DNA of 64,000 nucleotides from Lactarius indigo. Lineage: Eukaryota; Basidiomycota; Agaricomycetes; Russulales; Russulaceae. Location of the stretch: the NCBI GenBank assembly GCA_025766275.1, contig JAFKAC010000013.1, forward strand, positions 1,178,001-1,242,000. Reading direction: 5' to 3'. The notes beneath the pieces were generated by a model. It worked only from the letters and a program-made list of their open reading frames with translations, was not told where the DNA came from and ran no database searches. The stretch's first letter is position 1, and each line of letters starts with the position of its first letter. This document shows, piece by piece, positions 11,353 through 24,186 of this stretch. The position numbers and the translations under genes were made by a program.

Positions 11353-12246
11353 ATGCACATTCGATATGCTACCCAGCGGCAGCACATCGTCGATTCTGTG
11401 AGCAGGGCTTTCCTCCATTTGAGACGACTCTTCTGTCGACTGACCCTGACCTGGCCTGACCCGGCAGCTCGATGCGCTGCTCTACCAACTTCATGCCTTG
11501 TCCTTCCTCCTCGCACCCTCCATCGTCACCCTCTTCGTCCGTGCTGCAGGGCAGTTCCAGCTCTCCCATCCTCGCGAATTCGGCCCTCGGCGCACGCTGC
11601 GCTTTCGATTTATGCTCATTTTCTTATTCAATGCGGGCAGCTTTTGGAATCACGTCATCCCGAATGCACCGCACAGTCGGTCGGTAGTGCTGGACTTTGT
11701 CGGGATGGGTGCGTTGTCGTCGTTTCTTCCCTCTTATTCACTCACTCATCCCATCGTCGGTCGTCGGTCATCGCAGCATTCACGCCACCACGCATGCAGC
11801 TCCTCTTACTCGATCTCCTCATCATCTTGCTGTCGATCATCGTCACGACCGTGGCGTACGAGACCGCATATGCGCGCGCGGTGACCAAAGCCGCCATCCG
11901 CGCGACGCTCGACCTGACCCCTGCCACTTCCTCCGCCGCGCACACATACGCCGATCCGCTCGACCGCGGTGACAACGACACGGACGTAGTAGTGCTCGAC
12001 CTGCGCCCCTCGCTCCTGCTCCGCCACATGCGCAGTCCGCCCCCACCCCCACCAGACGACGCCCCCCTGCCAAATGGCGCAACGGTCGTCGAGGGCCTCC
12101 GCGTGCTGCTCCAGGCGCAGCGGTCGTTTAGGGCACGGCAGCAGACTCCGCCGGCAGATAATGCGCAGACGCAAATTGGGGAGCGGGAACGAGAACGAGA
12201 GCGGCGGGTGCCTGGTGGGATGGACCCTCCAGAGGACGGGGGATGA
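11353..12246 (+). CDS. Dsc4-like (DUF1746) membrane protein
   Basis: Three exons (11353-11397, 11468-11708, 11777-12246) give 251 residues. After LDALLYQLHALSFLLAPSIV come at least three hydrophobic segments, including FRFMLIFLFNAGSFWNHV and QLLLLDLLIILLSIIVTTVA, then a hydrophilic tail. This matches the fungal DUF1746 family, whose best-known member is Dsc4 of the Golgi Dsc E3 ligase complex that activates the yeast sterol-regulatory element-binding protein. Assignment to the family is reasonable; a role in the Dsc complex is inference. An in-frame ATG at 11329 would add eight residues. Confidence 0.65.
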   Translation: MHIRYATQRQHIVDSVSRAFLHLRRLFCRLTLTWPDPAARCAALPTSCLVLPPRTLHRHPLRPCCRAVPALPSSRIRPSAHAALSIYAHFLIQCGQLLESRHPECTAQSVGSAGLCRDGCVVVVSSLLFTHSSHRRSSVIAAFTPPRMQLLLLDLLIILLSIIVTTVAYETAYARAVTKAAIRATLDLTPATSSAAHTYADPLDRGDNDTDVVVLDLRPSLLLRHMRSPPPPPPDDAPLPNGATVVEGLRVLLQAQRSFRARQQTPPADNAQTQIGERERERERRVPGGMDPPEDGG

Positions 12247-12405
12247 TAGCTAGACAAAGTATTTATATCTTGTGTTACTGCATGCGATAGCCGTAAAGCT
12301 GCGTGTATTTAATCGGGTTTTTTTTTTCTGTTTATGGCTTCATTCCCTCTACAACGACAACGCTAGGTAATATGTAGAGGTAATGCTTGTGGTGTGCGGC
12401 TAGGG

Positions 12406-12663
12406 TCACCACTTGCGTTTCATCTACACGAGTATATGTGAATTGCGTGTGAATGAGCAAGCGAGCGTTGGGCATACCGTCTGGCGGAGACACGCGCCGA
12501 ATCTCTCAAACTCAGCTTTGCATATGTCCTTGTGGACGTCGGTGTAGGTTGCGACGATGCATTTGCCATAGTCAGAGGCTTCCTTGGCGCAGGTGGTCGT
12601 TGAAGCGATCGCGAGGCGTCGCAATGGTGTTGCTGCCGTCGAGGATGCCGCTGCTGGCTGCAT
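12406..12663 (-). CDS. Twin-CX9C mitochondrial protein, NDUFAF8-like
   Basis: Two exons (12478-12663 and 12406-12423) give a 67-residue protein. The second exon encodes only MKRKW and the stop; the 54-bp intron between is canonical. The core has two cysteine pairs each spaced by nine residues (CAKEASDYGKC and CKAEFERFGAC), the coiled-coil-helix fold imported into the mitochondrial intermembrane space by Mia40/Erv1. Length, Tyr-Gly-Lys in the first helix and the short basic end resemble NDUFAF8, a complex I assembly factor. The fold is confident; the specific orthology is inferred. Its 3' end faces the Dsc4-like gene and it is divergent from CSF1. Confidence 0.75.
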
Positions 12664-12837
12664 TGGTTCAGGTTATATATAGATTACGTGACGTCAACGC
12701 GAAATCGCGACCCGCGCCGGTGTGCTGCCCCTCTCCTCTGCCGTGTCCTGCGCGGTGCTAGTGCCACGACCGCCAGCACGGCTTCTCCTCTTTAAAACAT
12801 TCATGAATACCTCGCCGTCATCGTCATCCCAGGCCCA
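12664..12837. promoter_or_regulatory. Divergent promoter of the twin-CX9C gene and CSF1
   Basis: The start codons are 174 bp apart on opposite strands. The interval holds a TATATA stretch near 12674 close to the leftward gene and a TTTAAAAC stretch near 12791 closer to CSF1. A palindromic TACGTGACGTCA-like element, containing the CRE/ATF core TGACGTCA, lies at about 12685-12696. No experimental evidence is available. Confidence 0.4.
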
Positions 12838-15800
12838 ATGCTCGACCAAAACTTTCTTGTTACAACCATACTTGTAGTCATCGCGCTCCTCTTCTACATC
12901 CTGTACTGGAACAGGCTGCTGGCATTCATCCTCAGTCTCGTCTTACGCGTGGTCCTTTGGAACAAAGGAGGCCCCAGTATATGGATTCAAATAGGTGCGT
13001 AAAATGTCTGGTACAAGCCACCTTGCCCGACTGACGTGGGCACCCCGATTCCAGGTTCTCTCCATATCTCGCTCTTGTCGGGACGAATCCTCCTCAAGGA
13101 CTTTCGATACCACTCTAGCAACCAGTCCATCAAGGTCGTCAAAGTTCAGCTTCGGTGGCAATACTGGGTTCGTGCCCTCACCGCCTCCGAGCACATCCAG
13201 GCCCATGCCGGCGGCGAAGAGCCAAAACGTGCGCAGAGCTTTCTTGCTTTCCGGTTTGGCAATAATAATTTTGTTGTGTAGCCGGCAACACGTCGTCCCG
13301 ATCGCCACGCTGCCGCTTCCATGCGACGTTTGAAGGCTTCGAGTGGTTCCTCTACAACCGGACTGCCGCGTTCGACAACATCGTCGCACAGATGGACGCA
13401 AAGACGCCCGTCCCAGAACGCCGCGCCCAGAGCCCCGCTGCTGCGTCCCAGTTAAGGCAAATATTCAGCAAATCTTCTGCAGGAGGCGACCGTGCGTGCA
13501 GCATCCTCACCTCTTTCCTAAGCGATATTCTAAACTCGTTTAGATATTGCGCAAACTCCTCGCACGCGGGCTCGGTTTACCACTCCCAAGTTTTTCCGCA
13601 AGTTCACCCAGTGGCTTCGGAAACAACTCCCTGATCTCGACTTCAAAGACTTGCTTCCTATCAGCTTCGAGGGAATCAATGGCGGCATCGTCCTCGGGAA
13701 TATGTCGACCTCAAATATCTTAGTGGCCGAATTCGCTCGTGCAGATGGCGTATTTGGAACAGTTCCGGTACGTTAGTTTAGTTCGTGTTCTCACTCAGCA
13801 TCTCACGCTCTTGATCGTTCCAAGTCAAGGTCGCCTTTAGACCTGTATAAACAGGTGTTGAATATCAAGTTTCAGAACGCGACTATCACCTTCAAGGAAA
13901 ATGAGCAGTACCAGGCCCCTATGGTCAGCACCGGATCCCATATTCACGAACAGCTTCGCAGAGCTCAGCGAGTATTATCTCTACTTTAACGACTCGTATT
14001 GACGTTCCTTTTCCAGTTCGCTGAGCTTCACCTACTTTCACTATCTCACTTACTCGGTCTTTGCTAAGCTCTACCGTTCTGCAAGGCTCCGCGACGGCCT
14101 TCGAGCCGCAGCGCAAAGCTTTAAGAGACAGCCTTCTGATACGTCCGCAAGGTCGTTCCGTATTCGAACCAAACGCGCACAGAGCATCGATAATGAGACG
14201 CCCGTCGGACCTGACTCTGCCAAAAGGGAGTATGCCATACAGAGGAGAGTGCTGGAGGCCCCCACGCTCGAGCTCTCGTACTACGCGGATGCGGTCGGCG
14301 TCGTTCCTGCTAAGCAGCGCCCCGTCGACAACGAGGGTTGTGACATTGGAAATGGCGACGTGTCGCCCGAGTGGGGTTTTGATCTCGTCGTGCATGGTGG
14401 AATCCTGAGGTACGGTCCTTGGGCAGATAGACAGAGGCATGTTTCAGCATTTCTGTTCCACCACGAGTCGTTGTGCTTATCTATTGTACAGAGCCGAAAT
14501 ACAACGTATATTCTTTCCGTCGACGTACAACGACGCTGAGCAGACGCGTCGCCTTTTTCCCGGCGATAATCGCCTTTGGACTGCCATGCGGATATTCGTC
14601 GAGCTCCGCGGCGGGACGACGCTACACATCCCTTTCCGCGAAGCCTCGAAGGTAACTTCCTTCCGCTTGAAGGGCCGTCATCGGTACTCATGCGATTCAC
14701 GTACTAGAATTGGCAATGGGATGGATACGTCAATGTCCCTAGACCTCGCACACGCGAGGCCGCTTCTCTTAGCATTCGAGCCGGCGACGATTCTACCATC
14801 AGTTACGTGATGCCCATGGTTGCTGATGCCCAAGGCTACCACCCACTTCTCGAGGTGCACCTAGACAGCGTGACAGTTTCCAGCAGTCTCAACGACGTCC
14901 GCGTGCTCACCACGGAGTCTTGCAGAGTGAGTGGATGCGAGCGTCTGTAGTGCGAGCTGACGATTCGCTAGGTCTCGGGCGAGTTGCCGTCTCCATTGAA
15001 ATGGGACGCTAGCCGCCAGTGGGCGTTCCATGTATCGCTTCGCCAACCGGTCTTCTATCTTTTGCGCGATCACATCAACATGTTCACTGACCTAGGAAAA
15101 GATTGGAGTTCTGGCCCATCGAGCGACTACTTTACCTGGGTTCCGATGCGTTATGCAATTGATCTCGACTTTCGCAATTACGTGATTCATACTTATGTGA
15201 ACGACCACAATATCATCGACAAGCCCCTACTCCGAGAAGAGAATGGTCTGTATCTCGTTCTTTAGATTACGATCCGTTTGAGTGACTTTGTTTTTTTTCC
15301 TTGCAGCAATGCTTACGCTACGCGGCGCTCGCCTACGCAACGAAAATACCATTGTGTCAGACAAGTTCAGGCCGGCTTGGACATCATTTCCTTTTTCAAT
15401 CGACGCCCCGGATGTCATCCTTAGCCTCACCCTCCCAAAGTGGAGCACACATCGTCTCCAGACCATGGAACCTATCACCAAACTTATGACCGTAGGCCTG
15501 CTTCGTCTCGATGGGTCATACCTCTATTACTCAGATGTTCGAGAAGAGAACGTCGACCAGCTCAGGCTGAGCTTTACTGTGAGGGTGTTTCCACGCAATG
15601 AAATTCGAATTTACTTGCTCATCTTGCGGGGCCTGTAGCTGAACGATGTTATCTTCAAGTGTTTGGCCTGGTCTATGCGGCATCTTATGATCTTTCAACA
15701 GAATTACTTTGGTACCTTTACACACTTTTCTACCCTTGGAGAATATTTGCAAAAGCGAGGAGAGGGCCAGATCGGGGATCCTATTAATCTGACGTACCGT

Positions 15801-18800
15801 CCTGGGATGGTGCGACATGTCCTTCCTCGATCATCACTCTTTGACTCACGTCACTCCCTTCTCCCCAGTCGAATCAGATGCAGGTCGAAGTACAGCTGGG
15901 CGTCCATCATTCTTTGATCGTTCTACCTGTTGGACTTCCGGGTTACGAGACGTACTCCCCAATCCCTGGACAGTCGCCACAGGACGTTAGCTTGGGGGGA
16001 TGCGTCGTACTTTCGGTACCGGAGATCGAGCTCCAGCTCCGTTCTCACAATTTCGGGCTCGAGTTGAACCTCAACACTAGCACGATATATGGCGAAGTTG
16101 AATCCGATTACACAGAGCGGTCGATCTTCACGCGATCTCAGTGGTATCCTAGCTCAGAGGTGTTTGTAATTGAAGGTCGGCAAACCCTGCTTCCTGAGAC
16201 GACCTCTGCCACTGACGTAGCTGTTAGGGATCGATATTCTCGCGGACAGGTTGTTTGGACCTCTGCCACAGGCCGCTGCCTACGTGTGTTTCTGGGAGCT
16301 TAACTTTGGTGCCATGAAGGGTCTGCTATCCGCGCCACAAGGTCGCACGTTGCAGTCTGCCATTGATGCTTTTACCATGAATTTCAAAGATCCGATCAAT
16401 GCTCCGGCTGCCGAGTTTGCGTTACCATTGGACCCGGACGGTAGGCATCGTCCCCACGTTTATTGTTGATGTGATGCTGACGAAGTTACGTATTTTAGTT
16501 ACGTTCTTGAAGATATCGGTCGCATCTATGGAGTTGACCTGGTCTGCCGAGCTTGTATCTGTGCACCTCCACGTGCCTCAGGGACTGCGGATGGCGTCAA
16601 ATGATTTGGCGGGTAACAACTACCAGAAAGTCACTAGTTTCACCGTACCTAAAGTCACTGTGCGGTTCCTACACGCCCTAGGGAAGAATAATGACTGGGT
16701 CGAAGCCGGCGAGGTCGTTTTCGATGTCGCCCTCGATAAATATTCTTCTCCCTCAGGCTGGAAGGAGGGCTGCCCTGTCGCAAGCCAAATTTCTCGCCGA
16801 ACAGGACGAGCCCACAGGACGCTTACGGAAGCTAAAAATCAGGCCTTGGAAAGAGGGGCCAGGCATTGCCTCGTGCGTTTGTTTCTCCTATCTTCATTCG
16901 GTGGGACTAGAATAGCCTGATGGGAATGAGCAGCGCGGAGTGTGCATACCGCTTTTCTTAGACTACCCAGGCCTCTTCCCCAGGCTCACTCCTCTGCGCC
17001 GTCGCGTAGCGATGGACCGAACCGTAGCGATCTGACGAAGCCAACGCCGTTCTCCTACCGCCATCTATACTCGGACTCGGATGATGAAGGTTCTTACACG
17101 GTTTTCGATCACGACGTTCGCCTTGCGTATGTTCTTTGTTGTCGCCCACCCTGGAGACATGCCTAAAAACCGTTCAGAAATTCACGTCCGCCGTCGACGT
17201 TACCCTTACATCACGCTGACAATGAGAGCATGTCGAGCGGTGACGAATCTGATAATGTGGATCTAACGGAGGGTAGTAGCTTTGGCAGTGACTTGTCTGA
17301 GTGGAACGAAGGTACCCGTGTTCGTCATACGATCTCACTGGTGGACTTACCTAGCATATTCGAAGATGATCCCGCAGCAAGGGAACATACTCTCGCATTT
17401 CGTTATGCCAAGGTGTCCCGGCACTATGGCCTTCCAACGGACAAACCTTCCTTTTGGGTCGATACCCCGGTCTTCGTCCTTCGAGTATAGAACCTCATCC
17501 TTCACACCTGAAGTCGTGATTGACACCAGCTCTCTTTAGGACCGTCGTCCTTACACTAATCCTGTTGTGCGCCCTGCGGTTGCACCTGAAGAGTACGAAC
17601 ATGATATCTTCGGGCAATGGAAGGCCGACATAGCCGAGGACGAAGGCAGCACCTCGACGATTCGCGTTTCGAGTCATTCGTGTGAAGTTTGGGTGACACC
17701 ACTTTTACCATCAGTGATAATCCACCTTCTCGAAGACAACTCACGAGCGGTACGTCGACACGATGGGATATATTCCGTCATAGATCTGACTAGTTTCATG
17801 AAGGCAATGAGTCCAGAACAACGACTAGATGCGGCAACGACGACCCATATCCGGGACCTTTTAACGGAACGAGACGCAATAAAAGATTCGATTTTTGACG
17901 TCCGAGTCTCCTCCATTCGTGTTCAGGTTTTCCAGCTGATAAATAAGCTGCGGGATCAACACGACGGTCTCCACGTTCCTGACACTATTCATCCCACCGC
18001 CTCGAAGAGGAGGTTGCAGTGGTAGGACCTCCAACTCTTTGACTTGGGTTTGAAGGGACAGGTACACAAAGAAGACAAGCACCCTCGACAATCGTTTGCC
18101 GCATCCGCCAACCACTTTGAATTCTCCCTTCATCTCCACGACGTGCATCGCTCACCAGATTGGTCAAATCATCGCACCGTCATGAAGGCCTCATTGTCTG
18201 GGGTAACATCAGCATTCGTCCACAAACGCGCCGATCTTATGTGGAGGGCTCTTTCTGTAGAATTGGAAACCGAAGCAGCAGATTACCTCCCCGAGATTGT
18301 TTCAGCTCATACGGATACCATCGTCGACGCGATTGACGCGTACCGTCGTCTGCGTTCGCGTATTCTGTCAGGGGCTCGCGTCCGTATCCATCTGATCCTT
18401 CAGTGGGCTCAGAAGCACTCCGTGGTCGACCCGCTCTCCACCATACAACCGTCCTATCTCGTGCAAACTGGTCGGCCGCGCGAAATCCGTGTACATCCAG
18501 CTTCCAAGATCCTCATCTACATCCGTAGCTGTCTTCGGTTTCTAGTCGGTCGACGAACGCCAAGCCATCGACCATCTCACCGGAGAGGAGGATGACTCGG
18601 TGACAAGAGAAGATGTCATCGCACTGCTCGAGGGCCAACTTGCCGGCCTTGCCATCGATGGTGATGCAACCGGCCTCGCCAACCTTGGTATCATCGCACG
18701 AATATTCGGAGCACCCGATCTCCTACGACCGGCCCCGGCTCCGGCCTCATGAGCATCCCATCCAAGCGATTGGGATCAGACTGCGGTCTACAAAGATATC

Positions 18801-21800
18801 GGTGCTCCATCCCACGCGCGGTGCTTCCTCAGAGGTCAACCTCAGCTCGCTTGACATCACGGCCGGTTTGAAAAAATCCGAGCTACATCTGGCATCGTCA
18901 AAGGCACCAAAGGATCTTATCGCCTCCCGTGACAAGCACCGTTCGGTGGTTCAGCAAATATCAGTCTCTGCTGTGCTCAATGGCATTCGAGGTTCTCATG
19001 CTACCACACATACTCAACTTGGCCCAAAGCCTCGTCCGGTTGCGCAAGAGACCAAGAAACGCAACGCGATCTCCCCCGACCCCTTTTCCCACCCCGCAAG
19101 CCTCCCAAAGTTTATGGAAGACAACACTCTTGGTCGATGTTGTTCTCTCACTCAACTGCATTACGCCTCCAGGTAGCCGCCGAAAAACTGATCGTCGCCT
19201 ACAATGTCTCCCACCTTGACTTCGTCTCGTCTGCGTATATTCGGATCCACTCGGGTCACACAGCTCGGCCCTGAGCTGTCTGCCAACGCCTCGCTCTTCC
19301 TCGATTCGATGGCTCTGGAGGCCCACTCGTCCTCAGATAGAGACTTCCCCGTTCCGCAAGACATGCTGGCAGAGATATCGGTCAAGAAGACAATCTTTAA
19401 TTGTGCCTTGCGTCACGAGATGACCCTCTCCCCCACTGTCCGTGCAGCGCTGGTGATTGGCTCTTTACGTCTCTCCGTTCCTCGAAGTGCCATCCGGCTG
19501 TGGAAGTTCATCGAAGAATGGAAGGCCGATTATCTCCCCGGCTTCGAACGGACCATCCAGACTTTAGTATCGGAACTGCGGCAAGGTCCCAGCCCTCAGG
19601 CATCCCCTACAACTGCTCAGCTCAAGTTCCCAAGTACAAACCTCCAATTTTCGGTGGGATCCTGCGGCGTTTTTCTTCATGTCCTCCCTGGCACTTGGTT
19701 GTCGTGGGAGTTATTTGATACGCTGGCCTACCTCAAGCTAGGAGTCGGCAGTAGTGAAGTCACGGAGGATGAGCTCGAGTTTTGGTCTCAGGTTTTCTTC
19801 CCAGCGTGTCAGTATCGCATCACACTCCAAAGGAGGTCGGCCGGAAGACGTACCGGAGAAAGGGAGAAGACTCAAAGTTGGCCTTCCGTCGATCACGATC
19901 ACTGGCACGTATGAAAACCATGGGGTCCACGTCTTGGTGTCGGCCGGGTTTTTCTCCATTACAGTCAAACCGTCCTATTGGGACACCTTACTCTCGGTGC
20001 AGCAGAAGTTCGGAAACGATTTCAACGATTTGCTTCACGTTATTGCCGATGCACGCGCGAGAAACGCGCCGTCTCAAAAGTTGAACGTGTCCCCTCCTTC
20101 CCCGTCACAGTCACAGTGGACTCTGCAGAGCGGCTCGTTCAAGGCTAAAGGCTTCCGGATCGGTCTGGTGGGCCATTCTTCGACGCTGTTCTTCGAGTGC
20201 CAAGATATCGCCGGTGGGATGAAAGGCGGAGAAGGCAAGGGCAAAGGGAAAGGGAAATCCTGGCAGCTCAATGTTACGGGGCTGGGGCTGTCTCTGGCGC
20301 CGAGAGCGTTCGCCGTGATGAAATCCGTCGAATTTGATGGAAATCGTCGTTCTGCTTTCGTTATCATCGACTGCAAGGTAGAAGTCGACCACAGCACCAC
20401 ACAGAAGTTCCTGAGGATCAAGTTTAGCAAGATTCATGCCATTTTGCAGCCTAGCTCGATCGGAGAAATTGGTGACTTTGTGGATCATCTCCAAGTGAGT
20501 GTCCCCCTGTTGTTGTCTCCTAACGCATGTGCTCAGAACTTTACGAACAGGCGAAAGTACTTGACCGGAAAGACGAGCGTGTTCGCGAACTTGCAGCATT
20601 CAAGGAGAAGACCGAGCGCATCATGAAGGCCTTCGAGGTCAACGACAGGGAGTCAACCCCCCTCAATGACACAGCATGGCTCAAGGACCACGCTGTCATC
20701 TTCAGTGTCAGCGACGTTGGAGTCGCGTTCCCCCTTGCCTTGGACAGTGGTATCGAAATTCCTCTCAACAAACCTCATCAGCACCCAGCCGTTCCAGCCT
20801 TCCTATTTTCAGTCAAAACCGTCGAATTTGAGGCCAAGAACACGGGTCACAGTCAATTCGTCATGACAGGATTTTCGTTCCAGTTCGTGGATCGGTGAGT
20901 AGTGTTGTGCTTCAGTGACCCAGTCCGTCTTTTGAACTAATAACTATCGGTTCCAAGTTTCAGGCAATCTGTACCCGGTGACTTTGCGGGGGACGGGCAC
21001 CAGACAGAAAACCGTCTCATATATCCTGATATGAAGGCTCAGGTGCGAACCGAGCGATCGGCAAGATCCCTTCGAATTCGCGTGGGTGCAAATATCAGCG
21101 GTTTCATCTTGGACCTTGAACCCTCCATCGCGGACCACGTTGCCTCGCTTGTTGACGTGTACAGGAGAGGCAAAGAGCGCGTGGATCGTTTTACCGTGAA
21201 CGTCCCTCGTCAAGCTGTGGCACAGGATCCAGAGCCAAACGTGCGAAGGGTATCTGTTGATAAGGACGAATCGCCTCCTGCGGCTTCTAGTATCCTCCTG
21301 TCTATGGTATTCCTCAGCGGACAGGTTCGCATGCACAGTGGCGCCGCGACATATTCCCCCAGAACGGGCTCTCTTTACGAAAGGAAGGGCAACACGCGGC
21401 CAGCATCTCTCGTCGAGTCGTTCAATCTTCCGATGCTATCAGTCTGGGGAGAGTACCGCGCCACTTCGGTGCAGCGAGACCCGACTTCCAATCAGGACGC
21501 GGAGCCACCATCGCTCGTGCTCAAGAGCACAATCCATTCCAGCGAGAACACATTACGGCCAAGCTTGCTTCCGTTTATGACCGATCTTGTCAACCATGCT
21601 GAACGTCGCATGCGCAAGGCAAGCTCGAGTAGTTCCTCAGCGTCCACTCGTGCTGCTGCGCTTCCGTTGCCTCTTGGTCCGAATCCTTCCTACCACGCCC
21701 CAGCTGCCCCGAGCATGCAGATCACCTTTGCTCTGCGCATAGATCAATCAAAACTTCAACTCACATGCCAACCGGACGTCAACGTCATCGCGGGGGTCTA

Positions 21801-24084
21801 TTGGGAAAGCGGGGGATTCCTCCTAAATGTCTCCGAATCAGGTCGACGGATATCGTTTATCGGAAACGTTGGAGGATTGACCATCGGACTTAAGCATGGG
21901 TTCCTCAGCGAAGATTGTGTTCGGCTCGACGCACGCAATCTTGCCTTCTCCACAACTTTCACCGCGGCTGACAAGGCTTCGGGGCTCGACGTGAGCTCCA
22001 TGTCAGTTGTGGTCGACACGGAGGTGTCTGGGGGCCTGCGATTCTCACGATTCCAGGACGTCCTGTGCTTCAAAGCTGTCTGGCTAGACCGTATTCCAGT
22101 GCTCAGCGCAACATCTGGTGGCGAGCTAGAGGACACACTTTCAAAACCGAGAGTACCGCCAACGTTAGGCGCCTCGCAGCCCAAGACGGGATTCACGACT
22201 GCGGTACTTGTCCGCATCAGACGTATAGGGCTAAATGTGGATCTTGGGCAATCGATATCGTCTGTTGGGATGGATATGCTGGATGTAACCCTGCGTAGCA
22301 AGATCGAAGAGATGTCCGCGGAGCTTTCGCTGTCCATAGGTGATCTCACTATGTTGGCTTCCGGCAACATTTCGGGACGCGCACGTATTCCCGACTTCTC
22401 GTTCAGCACCATGCGCCGCAAAGCCCTTGCATTGGATTCTTCTGACTTGTTGGGAGAGCCAAGGATGCTCGATATGTCGTTGAAAAGTGGGAATCTGGAG
22501 ATGACGCTTGAATCTGACTACCAGAAGATATTGCATCTCTGGTAAGTTGCGCGAGTCATGTGCCAGGGTGATATCTCTGATTCACTTTTCAGGTCCGAAC
22601 CTCTTAGCGTCACAGTCTGGGACGATTGGTCGCAGATGTCCCCTCATGTGGCCGTTCTAGATCGATTGCTCCGCCTCTCCTTCATGGTTTCGGGCACAGA
22701 AGTCGTTGCCGTAGGCTCAGTGAGCACCATACCGAAGCTCGTCTCCTACGGTTCTCGCTTTATAGCAAACCTCGACGCACAACGAGAAGGTGCAGCACGG
22801 GAGTCGAAGGCATTCCGAATTGCCCAGTCGCCCAAGCCAGATAACCCCCTTTCCGCTTTCGCCAATGCTATGCTCCAGACGGCGCGGACACGTCTACGTG
22901 AGAAAGAAGACAGCCTGTCGTATGTCGTTCAGCAGCGGATGCAATTCTCGCTCGGTTCCCTGAGGCTCGCCGTTTTCCCGCGGACGATGGAGGACAACGA
23001 AATGGCATCGTTCACCGCAAGCGATCTGCGTTCCGATCTCGACCTCATCGTCGAATCCAGCGACCTCCCAGCGAAGCGCAAACTGCATCTGGCGTTTTCG
23101 GGCATGTCGGCCTCTCGGCTCGGTCCGCTTAATCATGGTGCCGTTCCCGCAGACGTTCGGACGGACGTACGGCGATGGCTTGGAGCACTACGCAAAGACA
23201 CGCCCGTCTCGACGATCTTCGAGCTGCCGGCTATGGACATGGAGATGGAGAGCGAGGAAGCGAGCGGGGTCCTCGAGTACGATTTCGTCTCACAGTTCGC
23301 TCGGGGAGACATGACCGCCGCCAGAAGAGAGGACATTTTCATCACGCTGAATATGGCGTTGTATTCGTGGCTCACGCTGCTGCGGAAGAATCTTGCACGC
23401 GAGATGAATCAAGCTCAGGCTCAGGGCCTGGTGGACCGTCGCCCAGCTGCTGGACTTCTGATGCCCACAACTTCAGGTTCAGCTACGCCGAGACGCAGAC
23501 GCACAATTACCGAATCTTCACCTCCCGACATCACTTCCCTTTCTACGACGAACCTGGCAGCCGACCGGCCTATTGTTTCACCCAAACCAACACGTCCTTC
23601 CACCCGCTTCGACGCAGCAAGGGAGCGGCGCCACAAATCAACGTTTTCCATGTCCGCAATGCCGAGCGTGAGCGACGCCGAGGAGGCTCAGACGCTGCTC
23701 GAACCGCCAGTAGACCTCCTCACGCCCCCACGCTCCCGCGGCGCATCGACGCCACCGCTGAATGTCCAAATCACCGGCTCTGCGCCAACTAACGTAGCAC
23801 AACCTCCCCCGAGTCCGATTGCGCCTGCAGCTTCCTCATCGGGGAACGCTCCAGGTCTCGTCTACCAGCCACGACATCGACGCATCGAGCGACTGCATAT
23901 GCGGCAGTTGGGCGAAGCGACGCCAGACGTGATGCATCCCTTCTTCACGAAGAAAGCAGGATTCAGCCTTGAAGACGCCCTGCCACAATACGTGCATGAA
24001 TACGCAACGATGCCAATTGGGGAGATGACTCGCGCGTTGTTGAAGCTTTATAGTAGGCAATTGAGCCGCTCGGCGCCACAGTAG
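12838..24084 (+). CDS. CSF1: Csf1, bridge-like lipid transfer protein (BLTP1/Tweek family)
   Basis: Very large protein (roughly 3,200 residues) thought to form a hydrophobic groove moving phospholipid between the ER and other membranes; yeast Csf1 supports GPI-anchor synthesis and growth in the cold. Exon 1 (12838-12994) encodes an N-terminal membrane anchor, and exon 2 (from 13055) the family motif LHISLLSGRILLKDFRYH. Further landmarks are FEGFEWFLYNRTAAFDNI, LPDLDFKDLLPISFEG, GIDILADRLFGPLPQAAAY and DPLSTIQPSYLVQTG. The last exon is 22593-24084 and ends in a conserved tail. Many 45-75 bp introns interrupt it. One apparent frame break near 16228 is simply a 52-bp intron. Two others, at 18545 and 18750, cannot be spliced away and are described as findings. 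Start chosen because the anchor begins directly. Confidence 0.93.
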
Positions 24085-24186
24085 AAGTAATTTATATGCT
24101 ATCGCCTCGCTTTTAGTTCTGTCGTTATTATTTTTAGCTAATATTATATCTATTGCTCTGCTAATCCGGGTACACGGAGACATGAA

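Noticed and set aside
16141..16260. Apparent frameshift in CSF1 before LFGPLPQ
   Set aside because: A canonical 52-bp intron with a CTGAC branch point joins VIEG directly to IDILADRLFGP, so no base needs to be skipped.
16720..16780. Possible +1 slip in CSF1 near WKEG/AALSQAKFLAEQ
   Set aside because: A 46-bp intron ending CCCTCAG offers an alternative join, so it cannot be claimed as a slip.
17940..18030. In-frame TAG in CSF1 before DLQLFDLGLKGQ
   Set aside because: A 51-bp intron (GTTCCT to TAG) in phase removes it; the downstream exon is in the same frame.
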